In this document: piece after piece, positions 1-7,575 of the stretch
Layout: each line of letters begins with the position of its first letter
How positions within the stretch are numbered: position 1 is the stretch's first letter
Assembly: GCA_037384885.1 (NCBI GenBank)
Contig: JARRNO010000114.1
Location: 1-17,774, forward strand
Reading direction: 5' to 3'
DNA length: 17,774 nt
DNA from: JARRNO01 sp037384885
GTDB taxonomy: Bacteria > Acidobacteriota > UBA4820 > DSQY01
Notes under the pieces: generated by a model
The model's input: only the letters and a program-made list of their open reading frames with translations
Database searches by the model: none
What the model was told of the DNA's origin: nothing
Translations under genes and position numbers: made by a program

Positions 1-334
1 TGACGGACGCTAAAGATTTGAAAAGCTTGCCATTGCGGGAATCGCGGCTGGAAGTCGCGCCCACAACGGCCTTCGGCCCGACGGACGTCGAATGACGGTT
101 GTCGGCCGCTGCACGGCGCAAAGCACCGTCCCGCAGAGGATGGCCCGATAATTCTTGAGCCGCCGTCGGACGTCAGCCAACCGCCGTCGCGCCGAGCTTC
201 GAGGCGCAGGCGATGGCCGCTGGAGCGGCCAGGGAGCCGGCTGCGAGCATGCGGCTTGATTTCATCTCTGAAAGATAAGATAGAAGGTAAATAAAGTAGA
301 AGCGGCCGTGTTGAGATTGGCATTGGAGGAGGAG
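1..334. other. Leading non-coding stretch
   Basis: I see no convincing coding frame on either strand in this stretch. It is GC-rich up to about position 255 and then turns AT-rich (255-300), as expected for a promoter region ahead of the hydrolase gene. TTGATT at 256-261 could be a -35 element, but I found no well-spaced -10, so I do not call a promoter. The sequence contains several short GACGGACG/CGTCGGACG-like words but no clear RNA gene. A hairpin at 43-59 is listed separately. Confidence 0.5.
34..67. repeat. REP-like hairpin element (candidate)
   Basis: A short hairpin is visible: CGCGGC (43-48), loop TGGAA, GTCGCG (54-59), with one G-T wobble pair. The surrounding wording (GGGAATCGCGGCTGGAAG and then CGCCCACAA) resembles dispersed extragenic palindromes of the type 'gcggctggaagccgctcccaca' that I recall from several proteobacterial genomes. 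Only one copy is in this window, so repetition cannot be shown here. The assignment is inference. Confidence 0.3.
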
Positions 335-1069
335 ATGCCTGATCACCTCGTATTATTGCCCGGGATGCACGGCACCGGCGGCCTGTTTTCGGCCTTCGCG
401 GCGGAGCTCGCCTCTGATATTGTTCCGGTTGCCGTGTCCTTTCCGGTGAAAGCGCCTCTTGGCTATGAGGAGCTCCTGCCGATCGTACTGGCGTCATTGC
501 CGAAGGAGCCTGGCTGGATTCTGGGTGAATCTTTTTCAGGGCCGCTCGCCCTGACAGCCGCCTCGGTATGTCCCGGCAAGGTCAAGGGGGTCATTCTCTG
601 CGCCACTTTTATTGTGAGGCCTCTGCCCCGTTTGGCTTTCCCTATGGCACGGCGGCTTCTTCCAGCTTGGAGATGTCTTCCCGCCGGAATACGGACCCGG
701 GCTCTGGTTCATGGGAGGGCGCCCGGGCATTTGAAGACCGCTGTAAAGGACGTGCTGGATTCGCTCGATTCGGGGGTCATCAAGGCGAGACTTCGAGCGA
801 TGGCGGATGTGGACTGCCGGAGCGTGTTTGCCGGATACCGTTCGCCGATGATGTTGTTGGCCGGTACGAAAGACGGTATCCTGGGGACACGGCACTTGAA
901 AATGATGGTTCGAATGCGTCCTGATGTGAGGGCCGAAATCTTCGATGCACCCCACCTCTTATTGCAGCATGCGCCCGCAAGGGCCGCAAAAGCTGTCGGA
1001 ACGTTTATACACATACATTCGGCTGGGGACAGGAATGGATTCCAGAATTTCACGGAAAGGGGGGAATAA
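335..1069 (+). CDS. Alpha/beta hydrolase family protein
   Basis: This gene encodes a 244-residue soluble alpha/beta-fold hydrolase with no signal peptide. An N-terminal LLPGMHGTGG (7-16) fits the oxyanion-hole loop after the first strand. The nucleophile elbow GESFSG places the catalytic Ser at 66. An Asp in LLAGTKDG and a His in DAPHLLLQH near the C-terminus complete a plausible Ser-Asp-His triad. A GTG at 308 also opens the frame, but ATG 335 is preferred because GGAGG at 325-329 precedes it at proper spacing and the protein begins directly with the first strand. It is the first gene of a plus-strand run, with 50 nt before the cyclase gene. Substrate cannot be read from the sequence; esterase, lipase or acyltransferase-like activity are all possible. 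Confidence 0.8.
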   Translation: MPDHLVLLPGMHGTGGLFSAFAAELASDIVPVAVSFPVKAPLGYEELLPIVLASLPKEPGWILGESFSGPLALTAASVCPGKVKGVILCATFIVRPLPRLAFPMARRLLPAWRCLPAGIRTRALVHGRAPGHLKTAVKDVLDSLDSGVIKARLRAMADVDCRSVFAGYRSPMMLLAGTKDGILGTRHLKMMVRMRPDVRAEIFDAPHLLLQHAPARAAKAVGTFIHIHSAGDRNGFQNFTERGE

Positions 1070-1119
1070 GGCTGGGTCAGGACGATTCCATCTGTGTTAC
1101 ACTTTGCCCGGGGGTCAGG

Positions 1120-2718
1120 ATGCCGCGTCTTTCATATGTTTTGGATGGGCGTGAACGCTCGTTCGCTGTCAGGAAGGACCGGGTGCGGATCGGCAGGATG
1201 GAAGACAACGACCTCGTCATTTCCGACCACACGGTTTCTCGTGAACATGCCGAAATAGTTAATACCGACAAAGGCTGGATGATCCGCGACGTGGGCTCAA
1301 GCAACGGGCTTTGCGTCAATGGCCTCAGGATGGATTCCACCGCGCTTGCTTTCGGCGATGTGGTTTCCATGGGGCGGGTCCAGCTTAGCTTTCTCCGGTC
1401 CGAGGAAGACGCCATGGTCGAAATGAGTCCCGATGATACCGGTTCCATCCTCGAGCTTGAGGGAACGGTGGTCAGATCTGCAAAAGACTTCCAGGCCATG
1501 CTTGAGGCGGAGGAAGAGCGGCGGGCGGGTTCCGCACGCGCTCCGGGATCCCGCACCGAGGCAGGCGTGGGACGCCTCTTTTCCGTGTTGACGGAGCTGT
1601 CCAGGATTCTTCTCTCGGCGGAGGGTGAGCAGGAAGTCCTGGAACGGATCATGGATGCCATCTTCCAGAACGTGACGGTCCAACGGGGGGCGCTGCTGCT
1701 CAAGGAGGCCCGGTCTGGCGAGCTTGTACACCGCGTGGTCCGCACATTGAAACGGGAAGAAGACACGATTCGTATCAGCCGGACTATTGCGAGGAAGGTT
1801 GCCGAGGAAGGGGTGGCGGTGATCTGCACCGACGCGCAATCCGACCGGCGTTTCAGCGCAGGACAATCCATCAAGCTCCAGGGTATCCGCTCGGCGTTGT
1901 GCGTGCCGCTGAAGGTCGGAGAGAAAATCCTTGGCCTAATTTACCTGGATACGCCCTTGCAGTCGGGCGCATACACGGAATTTGAAGCCGACCTCGTATC
2001 GGCGCTGGCCGGGTACGGTGCGGTGGCGGTGCAGCAGACGGAACTGAGGGAGGGGCTCGAAAGGGAACGCCTGGCGAGAAGCCGCCTGCAGCGCTATCAT
2101 TCTCCCTCGGTCGTAGACAGGATACTGGCTTCGGGGCGGTCGCATCCCACTGGAGGGCTTGAAGCGAAAGAGGCGGAGGTTACCGTTCTCTTCGCGGACA
2201 TCGTCGGCTTTTCAACGTTGAGCGAAAGGCTGGCCCCCGAAGAAGTGGGCCGCATGTTGAATGTATTCTTTTCCAGGATGACGGAGATTATCTTCGATCA
2301 CGAGGGGACGCTTGACAAATTTATCGGGGACGCGGTCATGGCGGTCTTTGGCGCGCCCATTCCTCAGGATGACCACGCCTTGATGGCGGTCCGGTGCGCC
2401 TTGGCCATGAGAGCGGCCCTTCCCGGCCTGGCATGGGAATCTTCGTGGGGACCGCCGCTCAATTTCAGAGTGGGCATCAACACAGGCCGGGTCGTGGCCG
2501 GCGACATCGGCGGTCTGCGCCGCATGGAGTACTCGGTGCTCGGCAATGCGGTCAATATCGCGTCAAGGCTCCAATCGGAAGCGGCCGCTCCGGGCCAGAT
2601 CGTATTGGGAGAGGAAACATTCCGGTCGGTGAAAGGGTCGTTTCGGTGTAAAATGCTGAAAGAGGTCAGGCTTAAGGGAATATCGAAACCGGTTTCCGCA
2701 TATGAGGTGACATCATGA
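1120..2718 (+). CDS. FHA-GAF-class III adenylate/guanylate cyclase
   Basis: This 532-residue cytoplasmic protein probably makes cyclic AMP in response to two sensed inputs. An N-terminal FHA domain (about 1-95) has RIGR, the phosphothreonine-binding S40-R41-x-H43 and GSSNG (59-63). A GAF domain (about 150-308) follows, then a short linker helix and a class III cyclase domain (about 352-530). The catalytic set looks complete: metal-binding D360 (FADIVGFS) and D404 (KFIGDAV), purine-contacting K400, and the transition-state pair N479 and R483. S472 sits where class IIIb cyclases usually carry Thr, which argues for ATP as substrate, but this is inference. The stop overlaps the next ATG (ATGA), so it is translationally coupled to the TPR lipoprotein. 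The Shine-Dalgarno (GGGGTCAGG) is weak. Confidence 0.9.
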   Translation: MPRLSYVLDGRERSFAVRKDRVRIGRMEDNDLVISDHTVSREHAEIVNTDKGWMIRDVGSSNGLCVNGLRMDSTALAFGDVVSMGRVQLSFLRSEEDAMVEMSPDDTGSILELEGTVVRSAKDFQAMLEAEEERRAGSARAPGSRTEAGVGRLFSVLTELSRILLSAEGEQEVLERIMDAIFQNVTVQRGALLLKEARSGELVHRVVRTLKREEDTIRISRTIARKVAEEGVAVICTDAQSDRRFSAGQSIKLQGIRSALCVPLKVGEKILGLIYLDTPLQSGAYTEFEADLVSALAGYGAVAVQQTELREGLERERLARSRLQRYHSPSVVDRILASGRSHPTGGLEAKEAEVTVLFADIVGFSTLSERLAPEEVGRMLNVFFSRMTEIIFDHEGTLDKFIGDAVMAVFGAPIPQDDHALMAVRCALAMRAALPGLAWESSWGPPLNFRVGINTGRVVAGDIGGLRRMEYSVLGNAVNIASRLQSEAAAPGQIVLGEETFRSVKGSFRCKMLKEVRLKGISKPVSAYEVTS

Positions 2719-3587
2719 AAAGCAGGGCGTTACTGGGGATCACCCTTGGCGCGGTTCTGCTGCTCGCGGGATGCGCGGCGAATCGGCGCCCCGCCCAGGG
2801 AAGCACAGCCGCCGCCAACAATTCGAGCAGCCTCAACGATGGTTACAGAGAACTGCCGGGCGACAAGAACATCAAAAATCCAGAGGTGGCGTACAACTTG
2901 GCGCTTGAATCCCAGCAGAAGGGTGATATGGAAGCAGCGCATCACTACATCGCTCTTGCCATGAAGCTGCAGCCCGACTCCAAATATTCTTTCGTCCAGG
3001 GCGTTTTCTTTCTCCAGGAGCAGAAATATCCCCAGGCGGCGGCGTGGCTTCAGAGGAGCCTCGAGCAGGGGCCGGGCACGACCGAGAACCGGATGCGAAT
3101 CTTGAACGCGCTGGGGGCTTCCTACATGCAGATGGGCAATGACCAGCAGGCGCTGAAGTACCTGAGAGAAGTCGTCAACACCCCGGGCCCCATCACACGC
3201 TACCAGGCATATTACAACATGGGGATCATCTACTTCCGGCAGAAAAAATACCTGGATGCCGAGGCGGATTTCATGAAGGTCCTCAGTGAAAATAACTCCT
3301 ACTACCCCGCCATGAACAAGCTTGGACTGATTTGGGCGTCCCGGGGCGACTGGAACAAGGCGTCGGGATATTACAAGAGGGCCCTGAAGCTTCTGGAGTC
3401 GAACTACGATGCCTACCAGGCTTCGGGCGCAGAAATCTACTACAACTACGCAGAGGCCCTCTTCCATTTGAAACAATACGCCGAGTGCCGCAAAACCCTG
3501 ATGAAAGTTCTCGATATCGGTCCCGAAAGCAAATATGGCCAGAAGGCGAAGGCGATGCTCGCAAAGCTCGGGGGACCGCCCCAATGA
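2715..3587 (+). CDS. TPR-repeat lipoprotein, PilW/PilF-like
   Basis: This 290-residue exported lipoprotein starts at an ATG overlapping the cyclase stop. It has a lysine/arginine-bearing N-terminus, a hydrophobic core and a lipobox LLLAGC, with the lipidated Cys at 20. A low-complexity Ser/Asn/Ala linker (about 25-42) follows. The rest, from about 55 to 285, is helical with tetratricopeptide-type repeats; YNLALESQQKGDMEAA, LNALGASYMQMGNDQQAL and YYNMGIIYFRQKKYLDAE are clear units. Such lipoproteins assist secretin or type IV pilus assembly in the PilF/PilW family, or act as generic scaffolds. No pilus gene lies in the window, so the specific role is uncertain. Coupling to a cyclase gene is notable. 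The gene's stop overlaps the ftsY start. Confidence 0.85.
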   Translation: MKSRALLGITLGAVLLLAGCAANRRPAQGSTAAANNSSSLNDGYRELPGDKNIKNPEVAYNLALESQQKGDMEAAHHYIALAMKLQPDSKYSFVQGVFFLQEQKYPQAAAWLQRSLEQGPGTTENRMRILNALGASYMQMGNDQQALKYLREVVNTPGPITRYQAYYNMGIIYFRQKKYLDAEADFMKVLSENNSYYPAMNKLGLIWASRGDWNKASGYYKRALKLLESNYDAYQASGAEIYYNYAEALFHLKQYAECRKTLMKVLDIGPESKYGQKAKAMLAKLGGPPQ

Positions 3588-4489
3588 TGGGAAAACTCAC
3601 CGCGGGGTTGAAAAAGACGCGCACCGCGCTTTCCGGCCGGCTTCGCGAAGTATTTGCTCCTGGCGCGGCGCATGATGAAGAGGAGACGCTTGAAGCCCTT
3701 GAAGAAGCCCTGTTGCTTTCAGATGTGGGCTTGGGCACGATCGAAAAGCTGCTGGCCCGCCTCTCCAAAGACGCGAGGGGCGGCACGAGCCTCGTGGACG
3801 CCCTGAAAGGGCGAATGACAGCGCTCTGGCCGGAGAACCCCGCGCCTGAAGGCCCTCCGCCTGCCCCGTGGGTGCACCTGTTTATCGGTGTCAACGGGGT
3901 GGGAAAGACAACGACCATCGGCAAGCTGGCGGCAAAAAGAACCGCCGCAGGCCAGTCTGGGCTTCTCGGCGCGGCCGACACCTTCCGCGCGGCGGCCGCC
4001 GAGCAGCTTGAGATCTGGGCGGAAAGAGCGGGGACAGCCTTCCTCAGGCAACGTGAGGGCGCGGACCCGGCCGCCGTGGCTTTTGACTCCGTCCAGGTTG
4101 GAATGTCCAAGCGGCTTGATTTTGTTTTCGTCGATACCGCAGGCCGCCTTCACGTCAAGCACAACCTGATGGCGGAACTCGAGAAAATCTACCGGGTCAT
4201 CGGTAAGGCCATGGAAGGCGCCCCGCACCAGGTGAGCCTTGTTCTCGACGCCACCACGGGCCAGAACGGCTTAAGCCAGGCGCGGCGGTTTCTCGAGGCG
4301 GTCCCTGTGAGTGACCTGGTTCTGACCAAGCTGGACGGAACGGCAAAGGGGGGGATCGCCCTGTCCATTGCCGACGAACTTCAGCTACCCATTCGCATGG
4401 TCGGCGTGGGGGAGAGCGTGGAAGATCTGATCCCGTTCGATCCCGGCGAATACGTCGACGCCTTGCTCTCTCTGGACAATGACGCTTGA
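3584..4489 (+). CDS. ftsY: Signal recognition particle receptor FtsY
   Basis: FtsY is the SRP receptor GTPase that docks ribosome-SRP complexes at the inner membrane. The 301-residue product has an N domain (about 1-90) and a G domain with all expected motifs: P-loop GVNGVGKTT (102-110), DTFRAAAAEQL (132-142), DTAGR (184-188), TKLDGTAKGG (248-257) and the C-terminal GVGESVEDLIPFDP. The frame is open from 3332, but ATG 3584 is chosen: it overlaps the upstream stop as ATGA, GGGGGA at 3570-3575 is well spaced, and upstream residues do not resemble FtsY. ATG 3587 is an equal alternative. There is no long acidic A domain, so membrane contact probably uses the short basic N-terminus. The gene overlaps ribD by 11 nt. 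Confidence 0.96.
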   Translation: MMGKLTAGLKKTRTALSGRLREVFAPGAAHDEEETLEALEEALLLSDVGLGTIEKLLARLSKDARGGTSLVDALKGRMTALWPENPAPEGPPPAPWVHLFIGVNGVGKTTTIGKLAAKRTAAGQSGLLGAADTFRAAAAEQLEIWAERAGTAFLRQREGADPAAVAFDSVQVGMSKRLDFVFVDTAGRLHVKHNLMAELEKIYRVIGKAMEGAPHQVSLVLDATTGQNGLSQARRFLEAVPVSDLVLTKLDGTAKGGIALSIADELQLPIRMVGVGESVEDLIPFDPGEYVDALLSLDNDA

Positions 4490-5594
4490 ATCCCTGGACC
4501 TGAAGTTCATGGAAGACGCCCTGGCGCAGGCGCGTCTCGGTGCCGGGAGGACCCACCCCAACCCCGCCGTGGGGGCGGTGATCGTGAAGGACGGCCGTGT
4601 GGTCGGCAGGGGCTCTCACGCCGGCCCGGGACGCCCCCACGCTGAGATCCTTGCCCTGAGAGAAGCAGGGCAGTCTGCAAGGGGGGCCGACCTTTACGTC
4701 ACGCTGGAACCTTGCTGTCACCACGGCAGGACTCCCCCCTGCGCGGATGCCATCGTGAAGGCGGGTGTGAGGAGGGTCATCGCCGCAGTAAAAGATCCCA
4801 ATCCCATCGTGTCGGGGAAAGGGATCGAAAAGCTTCTCGCGGCCGGCGTGCAGGTGGTGTCTGGTGTCTTGGGAGATGTGGCCGCTGAAGTGGACGAGGC
4901 GTATCACCTGTTCTATCTCAAACGCCGGCCCATGGTGACTTTGAAATGGGCGCAGAGTCTCGACGGACGGGTGGTGGCTCCCGAGGGAGGGTATCTGACC
5001 GGCGAGGAAGCCCGGCGGCGCGTTCACGAGGCGCGTTATCTGGCTGACGCCGTTCTCGTCAGTGGGGGCACCGCGCTTCGTAACGACCCCAGGCTGACCG
5101 TCCGGCTGGACGCTCGCTCGAAAACGTTGGTGAGAATTATTACAGATGCGGACGGGAGGGTTTGTCCCGGACCGCGCCTGCTCTCAACGTGTCCCGGAGG
5201 CGGCCCAATCTGGGTCCTTCGCGGTGAAAAGGCGCCGGGGCCGCCCCTGGTGGAGCATGAGGGAGTGGAGAGGGTGCTTTTGCCGGGAGGCGGCGCGGAA
5301 GGGCTTGGGGTGGCGGATGTCCTGCGCTGTCTGCGCGAACGCAGTATCATGAGCGTATATGTGGAGGCCGTGGGCCGGCTGGCTTCCGCCTTCTTGTCGG
5401 GAGGCTGGGTTGACCGCCTTGAAATTCATCTCGCCCCCATGATCCTCGGGGGAAGCTCTCCGGGTCCCGCCGCTGCCGGGGGCCGGGTGGCGGTGAGTGG
5501 TTCAGGACTGGACCTGTCAGCCGCTTCATGGCGGCAAGTCGGTCGTGACCGGATTCTTTACTGCCGGCTGGAGGGTAAATGTTTACGGGCTTGA
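4479..5594 (+). CDS. ribD: Riboflavin biosynthesis deaminase/reductase RibD
   Basis: This bifunctional cytosolic enzyme performs two riboflavin steps: deamination of the pyrimidine from GTP cyclohydrolase II, then NADPH-dependent reduction of the ribosyl side chain. The deaminase half (about 1-145) has THPNPAVGAVIV and the zinc site H54 (PHAE, with E56 as proton shuttle), C79 and C88 (PCC...PPC). The reductase half (about 150-371) starts at RPMVTLKWAQSLDGR and includes NDPRLTVR and LAPMILGG. The length, 371 residues, is normal. A usually Gly-rich EGG motif before the last reductase helix reads E296-A297-V298, a departure near the expected cofactor site. ATG 4479 is kept because family members need about ten residues before the first helix. 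It overlaps ftsY and ribE, so it is translationally coupled on both sides. Confidence 0.95.
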   Translation: MTLESLDLKFMEDALAQARLGAGRTHPNPAVGAVIVKDGRVVGRGSHAGPGRPHAEILALREAGQSARGADLYVTLEPCCHHGRTPPCADAIVKAGVRRVIAAVKDPNPIVSGKGIEKLLAAGVQVVSGVLGDVAAEVDEAYHLFYLKRRPMVTLKWAQSLDGRVVAPEGGYLTGEEARRRVHEARYLADAVLVSGGTALRNDPRLTVRLDARSKTLVRIITDADGRVCPGPRLLSTCPGGGPIWVLRGEKAPGPPLVEHEGVERVLLPGGGAEGLGVADVLRCLRERSIMSVYVEAVGRLASAFLSGGWVDRLEIHLAPMILGGSSPGPAAAGGRVAVSGSGLDLSAASWRQVGRDRILYCRLEGKCLRA

Positions 5595-6073
5595 TTCGAG
5601 AAATCGGCCGCGTCGAAACCATTCGCAGGCGCAGCGAGGGATTGGCCCTGAAGGTCGCCTGCCAGGAAACGGCGCCGGAGGCGTCTTCGGGCGACAGCAT
5701 CGCCGTGGACGGTGCGTGCCTGACGGTCGAGACCGTCAGCGGGGAAGGACTCACTTTTTTCGTGAGCCGGGAGACGGTGGACAAGAGCGAACTTTCAGTC
5801 GTTGTCCCCTCAGATCTGTTGCCTTTCATCGTAGAGAAGGGCTCGATCGCGCTTTCCGGTGTGAGCCTCACGGTAGCCCGCTTTCAGGGCGGCATTGCGA
5901 CGGTCGCCCTCGTGCCCACAACCCTGAAGGCCACGACGCTGGGCGAAAAGAAGGCCGGGGATTCTCTCAACGTTGAAACGGATCTGGTCGCCCGCCACGT
6001 CGTGGGTTATATGAGACAGACCGGCCGGGGTTCCGGCCTCTCCATTGACGATCTGAAGGAAAAGGGGTTTTAA
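5579..6073 (+). CDS. ribE: Riboflavin synthase alpha chain, internally deleted
   Basis: The enzyme normally dismutates two 6,7-dimethyl-8-ribityllumazines into riboflavin using two similar beta-barrels and about 200-215 residues. This product has only 164. The N-terminus MFTGLI, barrel-1 DGACLTV (44-50) and SRETVDKSEL are normal, and so is barrel 2 from about 78 on (VEKGSIALSGVSLTV, TLGEKKAGDSLNVE, ending KGF). Between residues about 72 and 75 (near 5790-5802) roughly 49 residues are missing. This removes the end of barrel 1 and start of barrel 2, including the GGHxVxGHVD segment with an active-site His. The reading frame is intact and flanks show no other decay. The start has GGAGGG at 5570-5575 and overlaps ribD. 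As written, the protein is probably inactive; an assembly error is possible. Confidence 0.9.
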   Translation: MFTGLIREIGRVETIRRRSEGLALKVACQETAPEASSGDSIAVDGACLTVETVSGEGLTFFVSRETVDKSELSVVVPSDLLPFIVEKGSIALSGVSLTVARFQGGIATVALVPTTLKATTLGEKKAGDSLNVETDLVARHVVGYMRQTGRGSGLSIDDLKEKGF

Positions 6074-6147
6074 TAAGCCCCCTGGCGCGGGCGACCCCGT
6101 CTACCAGGCAACGACCGGTCGTCCGCGGCCGCGAAGCGGGAGAAAAA

Positions 6148-7350
6148 ATGCCTTTGATTTCCATAGAGCAGGCCCTTGATGACATCCGAAAGGGCAAGAT
6201 GCTCATTCTCTGCGACGATGAAGACCGGGAAAATGAGGGTGACCTCTTTATTCCCGCAGGCGAGGTGTCGGCCGAATCCATCACTTTCATGGCCACCTAT
6301 GGGCGGGGATTGATCTGCCTGGCCATGACGGGGGAGCGGCTTGATGAACTCAACATCCCCCTGATGGTCTCCGACAATACCAGCACCTACCAAACGGCCT
6401 TCTGCGTGTCTATTGAGGCCAAACATAAAACCACGACGGGCATCTCCGCCTACGACCGCGCGGCGACCATCCAGACGGCGATCGATCCCGGCACCCGCCC
6501 GTCCGACCTCGCCCGTCCCGGCCACGTATTCCCCCTGCGCGCCAAAGAAGGAGGGGCCCTCAGAAGGCCCGGACAGACTGAGGCTTCCGTCGATCTCGCA
6601 AGGATGGCCGGGTTATATCCGGCGGGCGTCATATGCGAGGTGATGAAAGACGACGGAACCATGGCCCGCATGCCCGACTTGCTGGAGTTTTCCGAAAAGC
6701 ACGACATCAATATCGTCACCGTGGCGGACCTGATCCGTTACCGCCTGGCGCGTGAATCGCTGGTGAGACGGGTTGCACAGCCGCTCTTGCCTACGGCGTT
6801 CGGTGAATTCAGGATCATCGCCTACGAAAGCATCCTTTCCGAAAAGACCCACGTTGCGCTTGTCATGGGGGAATGGGAGCCTGGAGAAGAAGTGCTCGTC
6901 CGGATGCATTCGGAGTGTCTCACGGGTGACACGTTCTTTTCGCTGCGGTGCGACTGTGGTTCCCAGCTGGCTGCGGCGCTCGAGACCATTGCAAAGGAAG
7001 GGCGCGGCGCGCTCGTCTACCTCAGGCAGGAAGGCCGCGGGATCGGCTTGATGAACAAGCTCAAGGCCTATGAACTCCAGGACGGAGGTATGGACACTGT
7101 GGAAGCCAACGAGGCGCTGGGATTCGCCGCGGACGCACGCGACTACGGAATCGGCGCCCAGATCCTGCACGATCTCGGCATCACCAAGGCCCGGCTGCTC
7201 ACCAACAATCCCAAGAAGCTCGTCGGGCTGAAGGGATTCAACCTGGAGATCGTGGACCAGATCCCGCTCGAAATTACTCCCAACGACAACAACAGGAACT
7301 ATTTGAAGGTCAAGAAAGAAAAGATGGGACATCTTCTCAAGAAGGTGTGA
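6148..7350 (+). CDS. ribBA: RibBA: DHBP synthase / GTP cyclohydrolase II
   Basis: This 400-residue fusion would supply both riboflavin precursors: 3,4-dihydroxy-2-butanone 4-phosphate from ribulose 5-phosphate, and the pyrimidine from GTP. The RibB half (1-200) has DDEDRENEGD (23-32), TTGISAYDRAATI and RPGHVFPL. However, the conserved GHTE motif, whose His is a metal ligand in known structures, reads G142-Q143-T-E (CAG at 6574-6576). The RibA half (about 207-400) is complete: zinc ligands C257, C268 and C270 in HSECLTGD...LRCDCG, RQEGRGIG and LLTNNPKK. A GGGAG Shine-Dalgarno precedes ATG 6148; 74 nt separate it from ribE. I saw no FMN riboswitch ahead of it, and ribH does not follow. DHBP synthase activity is doubtful; cyclohydrolase activity is well supported. 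Confidence 0.94.
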   Translation: MPLISIEQALDDIRKGKMLILCDDEDRENEGDLFIPAGEVSAESITFMATYGRGLICLAMTGERLDELNIPLMVSDNTSTYQTAFCVSIEAKHKTTTGISAYDRAATIQTAIDPGTRPSDLARPGHVFPLRAKEGGALRRPGQTEASVDLARMAGLYPAGVICEVMKDDGTMARMPDLLEFSEKHDINIVTVADLIRYRLARESLVRRVAQPLLPTAFGEFRIIAYESILSEKTHVALVMGEWEPGEEVLVRMHSECLTGDTFFSLRCDCGSQLAAALETIAKEGRGALVYLRQEGRGIGLMNKLKAYELQDGGMDTVEANEALGFAADARDYGIGAQILHDLGITKARLLTNNPKKLVGLKGFNLEIVDQIPLEITPNDNNRNYLKVKKEKMGHLLKKV

Positions 7351-7387
7351 ACCCCGGGCGCGGCGGCGAAGTCCCCTGCACCCCTGA

Positions 7388-7406
7388 GCGTGAACGATGT
7401 TCACGC
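7388..7406. promoter_or_regulatory. Distal dyad, candidate enhancer-binding site
   Basis: GCGTGAAC-GAT-GTTCACGC is a perfect 8-bp inverted repeat with a 3-nt spacer. Its centre lies about 205 bp upstream of the start predicted from the sigma-54 promoter. The core GTGAAC-N3-GTTC recurs at 7491-7507. This spacing suits an upstream activating sequence for an NtrC-family activator. It could instead form a hairpin in the ribBA 3' end. Confidence 0.5.
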
Positions 7407-7490
7407 CCTCCACGGGAACGTGGTATCGGATCTTAAAACCTCTTCTACATCTGTAGTTACGGTAAACCGAGCCCCCTTCTCCCGGCGCAC

Positions 7491-7507
7491 CGTGAACTAA
7501 GTTCTCG
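7491..7507. promoter_or_regulatory. Proximal dyad, candidate enhancer-binding site
   Basis: CGTGAAC-TAA-GTTCTCG repeats the GTGAAC-N3-GTTC core of the distal dyad with one imperfect arm. Its centre is about 102 bp from the other copy and about 103 bp upstream of the predicted transcription start. Two copies of the same dyad at these distances fit a sigma-54 activator. The regulator's identity is unknown. Confidence 0.5.
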
Positions 7508-7575
7508 CAATATCTGATTGGTAACGGCGCTGAAAATCGCTGTGGTGTCAAGCCGTTAGTGTGCAAAGTGAGCCC

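Noticed and set aside
3332..3583. Possible 84-residue N-terminal extension of FtsY
   Set aside because: The extension overlaps the TPR gene fully, lacks the acidic character of an FtsY A domain, and ATG 3584 has a good ribosome-binding site.
2730..3584. Minus-strand open frame of 284 codons opposite the TPR lipoprotein
   Set aside because: The plus strand has a lipobox and clear TPR repeats with ATGA overlaps on both sides; the antisense product has no recognisable features.
4197..5027. Minus-strand open frame of 276 codons opposite ftsY and ribD
   Set aside because: It spans the boundary of two certain genes on the other strand and looks like a shadow frame.
6074..6147. FMN riboswitch before ribBA or ribD
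   Set aside because: The gap before ribBA is only 74 nt and ribD overlaps ftsY, leaving no room; I saw no conserved FMN aptamer motifs in the window.
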